Shown piece by piece: positions 52,162 through 60,649 of a stretch of 64,000 nucleotides of DNA (the stretch's first letter is position 1; each line of letters begins with the position of its first letter). Both the position numbers and the translations under genes were made by a program. Source of the stretch: an uncultured Acidobacteriia bacterium. GTDB lineage: Bacteria; Acidobacteriota; Terriglobia; Bryobacterales; Bryobacteraceae. Location of the stretch: positions 1 through 64,000 of the forward strand of contig CAIQWJ010000093.1 of the NCBI GenBank assembly GCA_903875575.1, in the 5' to 3' direction. The notes below the pieces were generated by a model. The model was not told the origin of the DNA and searched no databases. It saw only the letters and a list, made by a program, of their open reading frames with translations.

Positions 52162-54810
52162 TTACGTCAGTTCCCGCTGGAGAGCTTCGAGCACACGCAG
52201 CGCCTCCACCGGACGCATCTCGTCAATCTTCAGGCTGCGAATCTTCTCTTTCAGTTCGTCGGTATTCGGCTCGAAGAGGCGAATCTGCATCGGAGCCGCG
52301 ATCTCGCGCTGGGGGATGAGTTCGTGCTGTCGCAGGACTTCACGGGCCCGTTCGATGACTGCGACCGGAAGTCCTGCCAGGCGCGCGACTTCGATGCCGT
52401 AGCTGCGGTCGGCCTTACCTGGCTCCACCTTGTGCAGGAAGATAATACGGTCGCCCGCTTCCTTCACGCTCACGCTCAGATTGCGAAGGCCATCCAGTTG
52501 TCCGGCCAGTTCCGTCAGTTCGTGATAGTGCGTAGCAAACAACGTCTTCGCGCCGGTGACGGCCGAGATATGTTCCACCACGGCCCACGCCAGCGAGAGA
52601 CCATCGTAGGTCGCGGTACCGCGCCCGATTTCATCCAGAATGATAAAACTGCGCGGCGTGGCGGTATTCAGAATCACCGCCGTCTCTGTCATCTCCACCA
52701 TGAACGTGGAGCGCCCGCGCGCGAGGTTGTCTGAAGCACCAATACGCGTGAAGACGCGGTCAATCAGAGGCAACGATGCCGCGGTGGCCGGCACCCAGGA
52801 GCCCATCTGGGCCAGGATCACGATCAGCGCCGCCTGGCGAAGGTAGGTACTCTTACCGCCCATATTCGGGCCGGTGATCAGAGCGATGCGATCGGCCCCG
52901 TTATTCAAATAGAGGTCGTTAGGGATGAAACGACCGGCTTCTTCATTGGCCAGTTTCTCGATTACCGGATGGCGCCCGGCGTCAATCCGCATTTCGCCAT
53001 CAACGGAAAACGCGGGGCGGGCGTAGCGGTTTTCGGCGGCCACCTGCGCCAGAGCAGCCGAGACATCCAGCTCCGCAACCGCAGTGGCCGTGGCACGGAT
53101 TCTCTGCGACTGATCCGCCGTCTGCTGACGCAATTGATTAAAGATGCGCTTCTCGATCTCGAGAATCTTCTCTTCGGCGGAGAGAATCTTGTGCTCGTAT
53201 TCCTTCAGCTCCGGCGTGGTGAAGCGTTCGGCATTCACCAGAGTCTGTTTGCGTTCGTAATCGGACGGAGCCAGATGCTGATTGGCCTTCGAAATCTCGA
53301 TGTAATAGCCGAAGACGTTGTTGAAGCGAACCTTGAGCGACGCGATGCCCGTGCGCTGCCGTTCGCGCGCTTCAATCTGAGCGATGAACTGGCGACCGTT
53401 CTGGCTGAGATCGCGAAGCTCGTCCAGTTCCGGATCGAAGCCTGCGCGTACGGTGGCACCATCACTTATGTTGATGGGCGGGGCGTCGGAGAGCGCCGAG
53501 ACGATGGGGCCGCTGACCTCAGGCACCGAATCCAGCCGTCCAAAGGTATTGATCAGCCGCGTGGAAAGCGACTTCGACGCCAACCGCACGGCCTGTGCCA
53601 GCTTCGGCATCTGCTCCAGCGAACGCCCCAGCGCATGCAGATCGCGCGGCCCGGCGCTGGCGATCATCACCTTGGCCAGCAGGCGCTCAATATCCAGAAC
53701 GGGTGCGAGTTGCTTGCGCAGTTCCGCGCGCAGGATGGTCTCGCCGACGAGGTCGCCCACAGCATCGAGCCGGGCTTCAATTTCCGTCTGGTCGAGCGAG
53801 GGCCGCAGCAGCCGCTGGCGCATGAGACGCCCGCCCATACCGGTTGCGGTCTGGTCCAGAATCGAAATCAGGGTGGACTTGCTGTCGCTGCCGCCGGAAG
53901 AGAAGATTGGCTCCAGCAGTTCCAGATTCCGAACGGTGACGGAATCGAGCACCATGTTCTCGGCACGGTCAAAATGACGGGGCGGATCCAGATGATCCAG
54001 CGACGCCCGTTGCGTGTCGCGCAGGTAGTGAAGTACGGCTCCGGCAGCGCCCACAGCCGCCGGACGACCTGCCAGGCCGCAGCCATCCAGCGAGTGAAGC
54101 CGGAAGTGTTCGCGCAGAATGCGGTCGGCGTAATCCGGGCTGAAGACCCAGTCGTCCAGTTCCGTGGCCACCCAGCGCTTCTGGTCCGCCTGCGGGAAGA
54201 GTGACTGCTCCGGCGCGACGAGGACCTCGCGCACGCCGATTCCTTCCAGCATGCCGGGCAGCTCCTCGGCGGCGATTTCCGTGGCGCGGAATTCACCGGT
54301 GGAGACATCCACGTAGGCCAGCCCGACTCGCGGCCCGATCCGCGCCACTGCCGCCAGATAGTTATTTTCGTGTGAGCGCAGCAGGTGCGCGTCCGTTGCC
54401 GTACCCGGCGTTACAATGCGGGTAATTTCGCGTCGAACCAGTTTGGTACCCGGGCCCGCGGCTTCCATCTGATTACAGATGGCCACCCGGTAGCCCTTGG
54501 CGAGCAAACGCGCGATGTAGCCTTCCGAAGCGTGATACGGCACGCCGCACATCGGAATCGCCTGGCCCTTTTCTTTGTTGCGCGCGGTGAGCGTGATTTC
54601 CAGTTCCTTCGCGGCGATGACGGCGTCTTCCATGAAGAGCTCATAGAAATCGCCTAGCCGAAAGAAGAGGAGCGCGTTCGGGACCTGCTGCTTCAGCGCG
54701 TTGTACTGGCGCATCAGCGGCGTTGAGGCCGTAGGCGCGGCCGGTTCACTGTTCGACGCCACGGGCGCGGCGGCATCATTGTGCGGAGCGGCGGGTTCAG
54801 AAGGCGACAA
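52162..54810 (-). CDS. mutS: DNA mismatch repair protein MutS
   Basis: 882 aa from TTG 54810 (GGAGA 8 nt upstream). A ~30-residue Ala/Pro tail opens it, then the mismatch-binding domain (MRQYNALKQQVPNALLFFRL, GDFYELF with the Phe-x-Glu wedge), connector, lever and clamp, and the ATPase: Walker A TGPNMGGKST, signature NLARGRSTFMVEM, Walker B SFIILDEIGRG, then LFATHYHELT. Complete. It recognises mismatches and recruits MutL, which is not here. It is convergent with ligD (adjacent stops), so two repair systems lie side by side. Confidence 0.95.
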   Translation of the reverse strand: MSPSEPAAPHNDAAAPVASNSEPAAPTASTPLMRQYNALKQQVPNALLFFRLGDFYELFMEDAVIAAKELEITLTARNKEKGQAIPMCGVPYHASEGYIARLLAKGYRVAICNQMEAAGPGTKLVRREITRIVTPGTATDAHLLRSHENNYLAAVARIGPRVGLAYVDVSTGEFRATEIAAEELPGMLEGIGVREVLVAPEQSLFPQADQKRWVATELDDWVFSPDYADRILREHFRLHSLDGCGLAGRPAAVGAAGAVLHYLRDTQRASLDHLDPPRHFDRAENMVLDSVTVRNLELLEPIFSSGGSDSKSTLISILDQTATGMGGRLMRQRLLRPSLDQTEIEARLDAVGDLVGETILRAELRKQLAPVLDIERLLAKVMIASAGPRDLHALGRSLEQMPKLAQAVRLASKSLSTRLINTFGRLDSVPEVSGPIVSALSDAPPINISDGATVRAGFDPELDELRDLSQNGRQFIAQIEARERQRTGIASLKVRFNNVFGYYIEISKANQHLAPSDYERKQTLVNAERFTTPELKEYEHKILSAEEKILEIEKRIFNQLRQQTADQSQRIRATATAVAELDVSAALAQVAAENRYARPAFSVDGEMRIDAGRHPVIEKLANEEAGRFIPNDLYLNNGADRIALITGPNMGGKSTYLRQAALIVILAQMGSWVPATAASLPLIDRVFTRIGASDNLARGRSTFMVEMTETAVILNTATPRSFIILDEIGRGTATYDGLSLAWAVVEHISAVTGAKTLFATHYHELTELAGQLDGLRNLSVSVKEAGDRIIFLHKVEPGKADRSYGIEVARLAGLPVAVIERAREVLRQHELIPQREIAAPMQIRLFEPNTDELKEKIRSLKIDEMRPVEALRVLEALQRELT

Positions 54811-54876
54811 AGACGGGTCTCCGGTGGATCATATGGGAACTTCTATTGTCCATGGCCGGTATGGCGCGCCGATCCG

Positions 54877-56211
54877 CTATTTCGCCACAACCGATTTCGC
54901 GGGGCCCACCTTCGCCGGAAACGCGTGGTCCAGCACAGACCACATGAAGTCCACGGTCATACGAGCCTGATTGTGGCAGCTCATGCAGCCGAGCTGGGGG
55001 CGGGTCTGGTCGAAAGTTTCCATCGTGAGATTGGCGAACGCGGTTGTGGCACCGGCACCGGGAAAGGTGGTGGTCATTTCCCCGCCCTGCGTGGCCGGAA
55101 CGGGGGCCGCCTGATTGCCTTCCAGACGAGGCCACTGCGTGGTCGCGATTTGGTAAAACTCCCACGGCGTTTTTTGTAGTAGACGCTGATAAACCAGGCT
55201 CATCAGTTCTGTCTTCGGGTGGATGGGCGTCATCACGGAGCGGGTTACGTTATACGGCGTGGCAGGTTCCGGCTGGAGTGGTATCAGTTTCAGCGGATTC
55301 TCCGCAGGCATCGCATTCTTCTTATTGCCATCGTTGAAAGTGTACTTCCCTGGGTTTCCGAAAGCCGCAGGCGGCACGGCGTCCACCTGTTCGAAGGAGG
55401 ACCAGATCCACTGCGGACGGCTGGGGGTCTTCACCACAATATGCAGCCCCACAAGGCCCATGGAAATCTTCGAACATTTGCCGGTGTTGGCATCCTTCAC
55501 GATCGCCATGCGGGAATAGAAGCGCGCCTTTTGCTCCGGAGTGAAACCTTCAAGATCCAGCCAGGCGGCCTTAATGATGGTGGAGCCCATGGGAAAATTC
55601 ATCACCGGCAGATCGGGACGGGGCGTAGGCACCGGAGGCAGATTCGCCCGCAAATAGTACTTGTGGCTTACCAGATAGTCATAGGCAGTCTGGTTGTAGA
55701 GGGTCTGAAGGCGGACGTACTTGCCGTTCTGCGCCACCAACGGCCCTACGAGTTCGCCGACGCCGGCCTGACCGATATCGTCTATGCCCGACTTCGAGCC
55801 CAGCACCATGTCGCCAAATCCCGTCGTGGCGGCGCAGGCGTTTTGAGAGGGGGGATCGTATTCGTTGAACGTGCGCGGCGCGGACCCATCGTCATGAAAC
55901 AGTTCGTAGAGCGATTTGTAGGTTTCGAAGACGCGGGGACCGGGGCCGCCCGCCGTCTTCTTCGTGTCCGCCACGCCGCGCTTTCCCTGGGCTGCCGGCC
56001 AAACCATGGCGACAAACTCCCGCCAGGAAAAGTCGTCAAAATAGTCCATGGGAATGTCCGTGTAGCCTTCGGGAATGCAGACATCGCTGAGCGGAACGGG
56101 AGACGACGCGTCCTGCACCACGTCCTGCGGGCACACCTTGCCGGGTGCGGTCTCCGCGACACCCGCGAGCAGAACCACTAACGCCGTGGCCAGCAATATT
56201 CGAGACGCCAT
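54877..56211 (-). CDS. Exported protein with a single C-terminal CxxCH haem motif
   Basis: 444 aa. Signal peptide (ILLATALVVLLAGVAETA). The C-terminal ~40 residues hold one c-type haem motif, CMSCH. The long middle region (SWREFVAMVWPAAQGKRGVA, LYELFHDDGSAPRTFNEYD) belongs to no family I can name. It may be an electron-transfer or oxidoreductase protein of the periplasm. The gene is divergent from the isomerase gene, with a minus-strand TATATT 8 nt before the ATG and no clear binding site. Confidence 0.7.
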   Translation of the reverse strand: MASRILLATALVVLLAGVAETAPGKVCPQDVVQDASSPVPLSDVCIPEGYTDIPMDYFDDFSWREFVAMVWPAAQGKRGVADTKKTAGGPGPRVFETYKSLYELFHDDGSAPRTFNEYDPPSQNACAATTGFGDMVLGSKSGIDDIGQAGVGELVGPLVAQNGKYVRLQTLYNQTAYDYLVSHKYYLRANLPPVPTPRPDLPVMNFPMGSTIIKAAWLDLEGFTPEQKARFYSRMAIVKDANTGKCSKISMGLVGLHIVVKTPSRPQWIWSSFEQVDAVPPAAFGNPGKYTFNDGNKKNAMPAENPLKLIPLQPEPATPYNVTRSVMTPIHPKTELMSLVYQRLLQKTPWEFYQIATTQWPRLEGNQAAPVPATQGGEMTTTFPGAGATTAFANLTMETFDQTRPQLGCMSCHNQARMTVDFMWSVLDHAFPAKVGPAKSVVAK

Positions 56212-56219
56212 GGAAACAG

Positions 56220-56271
56220 AATATAATATTGGTGCCTGGCTTCAGGCAGATACCGGGAAATCGGATATAAT
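56220..56271. promoter_or_regulatory. Divergent -10 elements
   Basis: Minus strand: TATATT (complement of 56220-56225) 8 nt before ATG 56211. Plus strand: TATAAT at 56266-56271 about 28 nt before ATG 56300. The -35 elements are not clear. Confidence 0.45.
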
Positions 56272-56299
56272 AGCCGTGGCAGTCAGGGGAGTTCAGCGG

Positions 56300-57265
56300 A
56301 TGCATACAAGACGCGATATTGGCAAGTTCGCATTGAGTGGTTTGGCATTGAGGACGGCGGCCCTGGTTGGCTTGCCTGCATCTTCCGTGTTCGGCTCCGT
56401 GGAGGCCTCTCTGTCTGTTCGTCTGGGGGCGACAACGTGGAGCCTGCGTGACCTGCCCCGGGTGCCCGGTAAAGACAACGTAGAAGATCTGATTAAGCCG
56501 CTCAAAGATGCGGGCGTGACCGAAGTCGACCTTTGGTCTTACAACACGGAACCTGCGGGACCGAACTTCGGTCCCGGCGCGCCGCCGCCACCCGCTGCCT
56601 ATCCGGTGCAGGTTCACCACTTCACGCCGGAAGAAATTTCCGCCGCGAACATTGCTGTGCGTAAGCTGCTGCTCGATTACCGCATGACCACGCCAGAGAG
56701 CCACTACGAAGCGATCCGCGCGAAGCTGGCAGCCGCCGGAATCAAGGTTTCCGCGTATTCGGTGAAGTACGACGACACGTTTGCGGATGACGAGATCGAT
56801 GTGACATTCCGCCAGGCAAAGGCCTTGGGAGCGACTTCCATAACGGCGCTGGGACTCACGGCGGCAAGCAAGCCGGAAACCCTGAAGAAGCTGGTGCCGT
56901 TTGCCGAGAAGCACCAGATGAACGTGTCACTGCCGGATTTCGCATTCGCAGGGGCGTTGCCCTCGCCGCGATTCAAAGTGAATGCCGACATCGGCGCGAT
57001 CACTGCTGCGAACGGATCGCCCGTGGCCTTCATCCAGGAGAACCAGGCGTCGATCGCGCAGATCACTATTAAGGATCGGCGTCGCAATAAGGGCAAGAAC
57101 GAACAGTTCGGCGACGGCGATACGCCGATTCAGGAAGTGCTGCGCCTGGTGCGGGATAAGAAGTATGCGTTCCCGGTGTTTGTGGAGTACGAGTATCTGG
57201 GCATCGGAACGCCTGCCGAAGAACTGCAGCGCTGCATGGACTACGCGCGGGTAGCGATCGCTTAG
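56300..57265 (+). CDS. Exported sugar-phosphate isomerase/epimerase-like TIM-barrel protein
   Basis: 321 aa from ATG 56300 (GGGGAG upstream). N terminus HTRRDIGKFALSGLALRTAA is a twin-arginine-type signal (R-R-D-I-G-K-F), so export is likely. The rest follows the xylose-isomerase-like TIM-barrel pattern of IolE/IolI-type enzymes (LGATTWSLRDLPRVPG, AGVTEVDLWSY, FVEYEYLGIGTPAEELQRCM). Metal and substrate are unknown. Exported members of this family are common in Planctomycetes, Bacteroidetes and Acidobacteria. Confidence 0.8.
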   Translation: MHTRRDIGKFALSGLALRTAALVGLPASSVFGSVEASLSVRLGATTWSLRDLPRVPGKDNVEDLIKPLKDAGVTEVDLWSYNTEPAGPNFGPGAPPPPAAYPVQVHHFTPEEISAANIAVRKLLLDYRMTTPESHYEAIRAKLAAAGIKVSAYSVKYDDTFADDEIDVTFRQAKALGATSITALGLTAASKPETLKKLVPFAEKHQMNVSLPDFAFAGALPSPRFKVNADIGAITAANGSPVAFIQENQASIAQITIKDRRRNKGKNEQFGDGDTPIQEVLRLVRDKKYAFPVFVEYEYLGIGTPAEELQRCMDYARVAIA

Positions 57266-57324
57266 CACCGGCTTCAAGGCACGCCGTCCGTTTCGAGATC
57301 AACTTAATTCCGGTGGAGGAATCA

Positions 57325-57930
57325 ATGAAGACGGGGCGAATAGCTTTGATCGCGGTGTTGATTATGGCTGGGGTCGCTTCTACCCAACCCCGGAGCTATC
57401 CTAAGGCGAAGGTCAGTTTTACCGACTTTAAGGGCCTTGTCGCTGAAGTTGAGGAGCATCGGGCAAAGCGTTTGGTCGATCTGAACGCTTTCCTGGCAAT
57501 GAGCAAGGAGACTGGAACAATCATTCTGGACACCCGCTCTGATTTTCGCTTTGACCGCCTTCACTTGAAGGGGGCAAAGCACCTGAGTTTCACGGACTTT
57601 ACACAGGCGAATCTCGCGGGAGCTATCCCCGGCTTTCAGACAAGAATTCTCATTTATTGCAATAACAATTTTGATGGCAACCAGACGGATTTCGCAAGCA
57701 AGATAGCTCCGCCTGCGAAAAATGATTCGCTGAGGAGTCAAATGGAATCGCAGGCGAAACCGATCATGATGGCACTCAATATCCCAACGTACATCAATCT
57801 CTATGGTTACGGATACCGAGATGTCTACGAACTGGATGAGTTGGTGAATGTTCGCGATGGGCGAATCAGTTTCGAAGGAACTACTGTCCAGAGTAATACG
57901 ACGGAACCGGGCACGATTCGCCTCAGGTGA
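57325..57930 (+). CDS. Exported rhodanese-like domain protein
   Basis: 201 aa from ATG 57325, with GGAGGAATCA in front. Signal peptide ALIAVLIMAGVASTQ. A rhodanese fold is suggested by TIILDTRSDFRFDRLHLKGA (D-x-R and H-x-x-G-A), and the active-site Cys lies in ILIYCNNNFDGN, followed by NIPTYINLYGYG. Sulfur transfer is possible but unproven; the catalytic loop is unusually Asn-rich. It follows the isomerase by 59 bp on the same strand. Confidence 0.75.
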   Translation: MKTGRIALIAVLIMAGVASTQPRSYPKAKVSFTDFKGLVAEVEEHRAKRLVDLNAFLAMSKETGTIILDTRSDFRFDRLHLKGAKHLSFTDFTQANLAGAIPGFQTRILIYCNNNFDGNQTDFASKIAPPAKNDSLRSQMESQAKPIMMALNIPTYINLYGYGYRDVYELDELVNVRDGRISFEGTTVQSNTTEPGTIRLR

Positions 57931-57957
57931 GACGGCCGCCGCTTTGGCTGGCCGGGT

Positions 57958-58018
57958 TCTGCGTGCCCGTGTCACACCCTCCTGTGATCTCACTCCAGCG
58001 CGACTCTGCTACGATGCC
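57958..58018. repeat. Repeated promoter-like element, copy 1
   Basis: Core GCGYRCCCGYGTCACACC followed by ~30 nt and TGCTACGAT(GCC); the same arrangement recurs at 60588-60646. TGCTACGAT looks like an extended -10 (TGnTACGAT). A GTG at 58020 begins a short frame 4 nt behind the -10. Confidence 0.6.
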
Positions 58019-58019
58019 G

Positions 58020-58127
58020 GTGTCGAGGCAGTGGGCGGTTGTGTGCGATGAGCCCATACGGAAAGCGAAACGGAGGTCACGTGCGAGCCAAACCATTTCA
58101 TCAGAAAGCGTCAGAGGGATAGCGTGA
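58020..58127 (+). CDS. Possible 35-aa leader peptide before TIGR03435
   Basis: A GTG-started frame (VSRQWAVVCDEPIRKAKRRS...) beginning 4 nt after TACGAT and ending in a TGA that overlaps GTG 58124 of the next gene (GTGA). This arrangement couples translation of a leader to the following gene. The peptide is basic and polar, with no signal. The start and expression are inferred from geometry only. Confidence 0.35.
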   Translation: MSRQWAVVCDEPIRKAKRRSRASQTISSESVRGIA

Positions 58128-58834
58128 TCCGAATCGCAGTCGCTGCAATTTTCGCCGTGTCCAGCGTGGCGGCACAACCGGCCTTCGAAGCGGTTTCCGT
58201 CAGACCAAGCGTCTCTCCGGGCACTAGGGAACAGATCGATCCCGGACGGCTCGTGATGACCGGGCTAACATTGAGGGCGCTCATTCTGGAAGCCTACGGC
58301 GTGCAGGGATTTCAGACTGCCGGAGGCCCTGGTTGGGTCGATTCGGATCGATTCGACGTCCAGGCCGTCACGGCCGGCTCGAACAGTCGGGAGCAGCTTC
58401 TCGAAATGCTTCAGGCAGTTTTGGCGGATCGGTTCGGGCTGGTTCTCCACCGGGAGACGAGAGCACTCAGCGGATATTCGTTGACGGCCGATAAGGGTGG
58501 GACGAAACTGCAGGCATCGAAGGAGGCCGAGACCCAGATCGGCCTGCGGCCGTTGGTAAAGGACGAAGGGCGATCCATCCGAGTCATTCTCAAAAAGGCT
58601 TCGATGGCGTCTTTGGCCAGGTACATATCACAGCGGATGGACTGTCCAGTGGTCGACGGGACCGGGCTTGCGGGGTTCTTCGACTTCCAACAGGATCTGA
58701 CATTGGACACGGTCTTCGACCTGCCCACGGTCTTTGTAGAGATCCTACCGTCGCTGGGACTGAAGCTACAGCCCGCGAAGGTGCCCACGGAAATCCTTGT
58801 AATCGACCACGCCGCGAAACCATCGGGGAACTGA
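58124..58834 (+). CDS. TIGR03435 (DUF3738) soil-associated protein
   Basis: 236 aa from GTG 58124 (AGAGGG 6 nt upstream). Signal peptide IRIAVAAIFAVSSVAAQ; then FEAVSVRPS, GRLVMTGLTLRALILEAYGV, GGPGWVDSDRFDVQA, and the conserved end LVIDHAAKPSGN. It is intact and slightly shorter than the copies at 4898 and 45611. The copies differ widely, so this is an old family. It is downstream of a possible leader peptide. Confidence 0.9.
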   Translation: MIRIAVAAIFAVSSVAAQPAFEAVSVRPSVSPGTREQIDPGRLVMTGLTLRALILEAYGVQGFQTAGGPGWVDSDRFDVQAVTAGSNSREQLLEMLQAVLADRFGLVLHRETRALSGYSLTADKGGTKLQASKEAETQIGLRPLVKDEGRSIRVILKKASMASLARYISQRMDCPVVDGTGLAGFFDFQQDLTLDTVFDLPTVFVEILPSLGLKLQPAKVPTEILVIDHAAKPSGN

Positions 58835-59193
58835 ATCTGTCTGTTCGTCAGCGGGTTCACTTGGGCGTGTCACGCACAAACCGCCGAAGCGGGCGGGTAC
58901 CACCTCCGAGCGGATCGTCGGCAACCCGTACAGTGATCGAAGAAGCGCGGATCAGCCACCAAATCCCCGAGTCGCGCGTGATCCGGCCGGAGCACGCACT
59001 TGTACGAGACTTCTCGCTCATGTGGATTGGTTTCGGTTTGCCGACAATCCCGACAGAATCCACGCCTCCGTGGAACGCGGCGCGCGGCGGGAGGGGCAAG
59101 TCCGCGCGGGGAGTTTAGTCCGGAGACAAAATAGGCGCTTCAAAACAAGCCAATCCCAGTATCGGTCGAGAGCCGATGCGCGAATCGACCCTC
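58835..59193. other. Intergenic region, no gene seen
   Basis: About 360 bp between two convergent genes. Overlapping frames of 80-85 codons on both strands have no recognisable product or binding site. I see no terminator hairpin of note. Confidence 0.4.
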
Positions 59194-60198
59194 TCAGGGA
59201 AGCCGGAAATTAACCGCAACCACGATTGGACCAACAGGCACTGGCATGCCGCCACTCATCCCCGGCTCAAAGTGCCATTGCCGGACTGCCTGAATCGCTC
59301 TCTCGTCCAGACCATGCCCGACCGCGCGTACGATTTTCAGGTCGTTCGGCGTACCATCCGGCGCTACAACGACCGACACCAGAACAAGGCCTTCCACCCG
59401 GTCATCTTCAGCTTCCTTTGTGTAAGCGGGCTCGACCTTCGAAGCCACCCTGGGGTACGAGACTCCAGCACCGATCCGGTAAACTCCTGCAACTGAGACA
59501 GGCGATTCTCTCCCGAGTTGCGGCCCTTCGTCCTCCATTGTTCCGGTCGGAACCGAAAATGCGAACAGTGCTGCCGAATACCGCGGATTCAGATCGATTA
59601 CGGTGAACACAAGCTTGTCGACGGTGTGAAGATCGTTCCCGCCACCTGTCGTCTCGGATACATATCGGAGGATCAGATTTCTCTCTGGCTCGATACACAA
59701 TGTGTTCACGGCGTGCCAAGTAACGCCGTGATCCCTCGCCAAGGTCCAATCACCGCGAATCAGTTCGCAATTGTGAATCCCATCGGCAAGCTGCACCTGG
59801 TCACGACCGATTAGTGTTGCCGCAGTCGGATTATCCTCCACGTGTATCAAGTCAGCCAGGCTCATGGTACAGCCGCCCTGCCTCTGGCCCCTGTAAAACC
59901 CACTACCCCCTGTGTACAGTGTCTCGGCACCATCACACGTATTCTGCGATTGGTCACCGCCACTATTCTCCCGGTGCGTTCGTAAAGGGCTCTCGGCCGC
60001 GGCGCGGAAATAAATTGGCTGGTCCTTGATGTTCATTCCGGCGCCAGTCATTTCGCCAACCGTCGTACCCTCAGCCCGGAACGTTGTCGTTGTTCGCGCA
60101 GCGGCTATCGCCTGCTTCAACAAATCCAGTGCATGGTCATCGGCTTGGGCACATAGCAGCGGGGCGCAGATAAACATTGCCACCGGAAAGCCTTTCAT
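59194..60198 (-). CDS. Exported protein with TonB C-terminal domain
   Basis: 334 aa from ATG 60198 (TTG 60204 possible). A short hydrophobic N terminus (GFPVAMFICAPLLCAQ) is a signal peptide. The first ~225 residues form an uncharacterised beta-rich domain. The last ~90 match TonB_C: ASKVEPAYTKEAEDDRVEGL, VVAPDGTPNDLKIVRAVGHG and DERAIQAVRQWHFEPGM. It lacks the usual N-terminal membrane anchor plus Pro-rich spacer of a true TonB, so it is probably a TonB-like periplasmic protein. Confidence 0.8.
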   Translation of the reverse strand: MKGFPVAMFICAPLLCAQADDHALDLLKQAIAAARTTTTFRAEGTTVGEMTGAGMNIKDQPIYFRAAAESPLRTHRENSGGDQSQNTCDGAETLYTGGSGFYRGQRQGGCTMSLADLIHVEDNPTAATLIGRDQVQLADGIHNCELIRGDWTLARDHGVTWHAVNTLCIEPERNLILRYVSETTGGGNDLHTVDKLVFTVIDLNPRYSAALFAFSVPTGTMEDEGPQLGRESPVSVAGVYRIGAGVSYPRVASKVEPAYTKEAEDDRVEGLVLVSVVVAPDGTPNDLKIVRAVGHGLDERAIQAVRQWHFEPGMSGGMPVPVGPIVVAVNFRLP

Positions 60199-60587
60199 GT
60201 GCAAATGTTAACAGTTCGAATGTCTCGCGCGCCAAGTCGTTGTGTATCCGATTGTGGCGTGGCTGGCCAGAGCAGGTCGGTGACCGGTCGTTACGCGGAC
60301 CAGTCCAGCGAGAGTTGTTCGGGCGGACCGGCGTCGCGCACACTAATTCTTGTGTTATCGGTTGATTCTGAACGCTTTTCCCTCGATAGTTCTGGATCAC
60401 CGCGGTCCGGAAGTTGGCAGTTGCCATCAATTTGCCGGGAAACCCGCTAGCGTCGAAGTGTCACGCAGTTGCGTCCGAATCGCGTACCCCGTGTGATGCG
60501 AACAGGGCCTGATTCCGCTTGATCATCTGCCTTGAAGACAGGGCCAGGGAATTGACGGCTTGCAGCAGCACGGCTAGACAATCCGAA
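60199..60587. other. Intergenic region, no gene seen
   Basis: Divergent region upstream of the TonB-domain gene and the methyltransferase. No supported gene in its ~390 bp. The promoter-like repeat (copy 2) begins at its right end. Confidence 0.4.
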
Positions 60588-60646
60588 TCTGCGCACCCGC
60601 GTCACACCCCCTGTAAGCTTCCTCCGGTGCCACCTGCTACGATGCC
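60588..60646. repeat. Repeated promoter-like element, copy 2
   Basis: It has the same core and TGCTACGATGCC end as 57958-58018; the spacing of the two parts differs by 2 bp. TACGAT (60638-60643) is 6 nt before GTG 60650, so transcription should begin at or beside the start codon. Confidence 0.6.
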
Positions 60647-60649
60647 CCT

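Noticed and set aside
52969-54204. 411-codon plus-strand frame
   Set aside because: Antisense to MutS.
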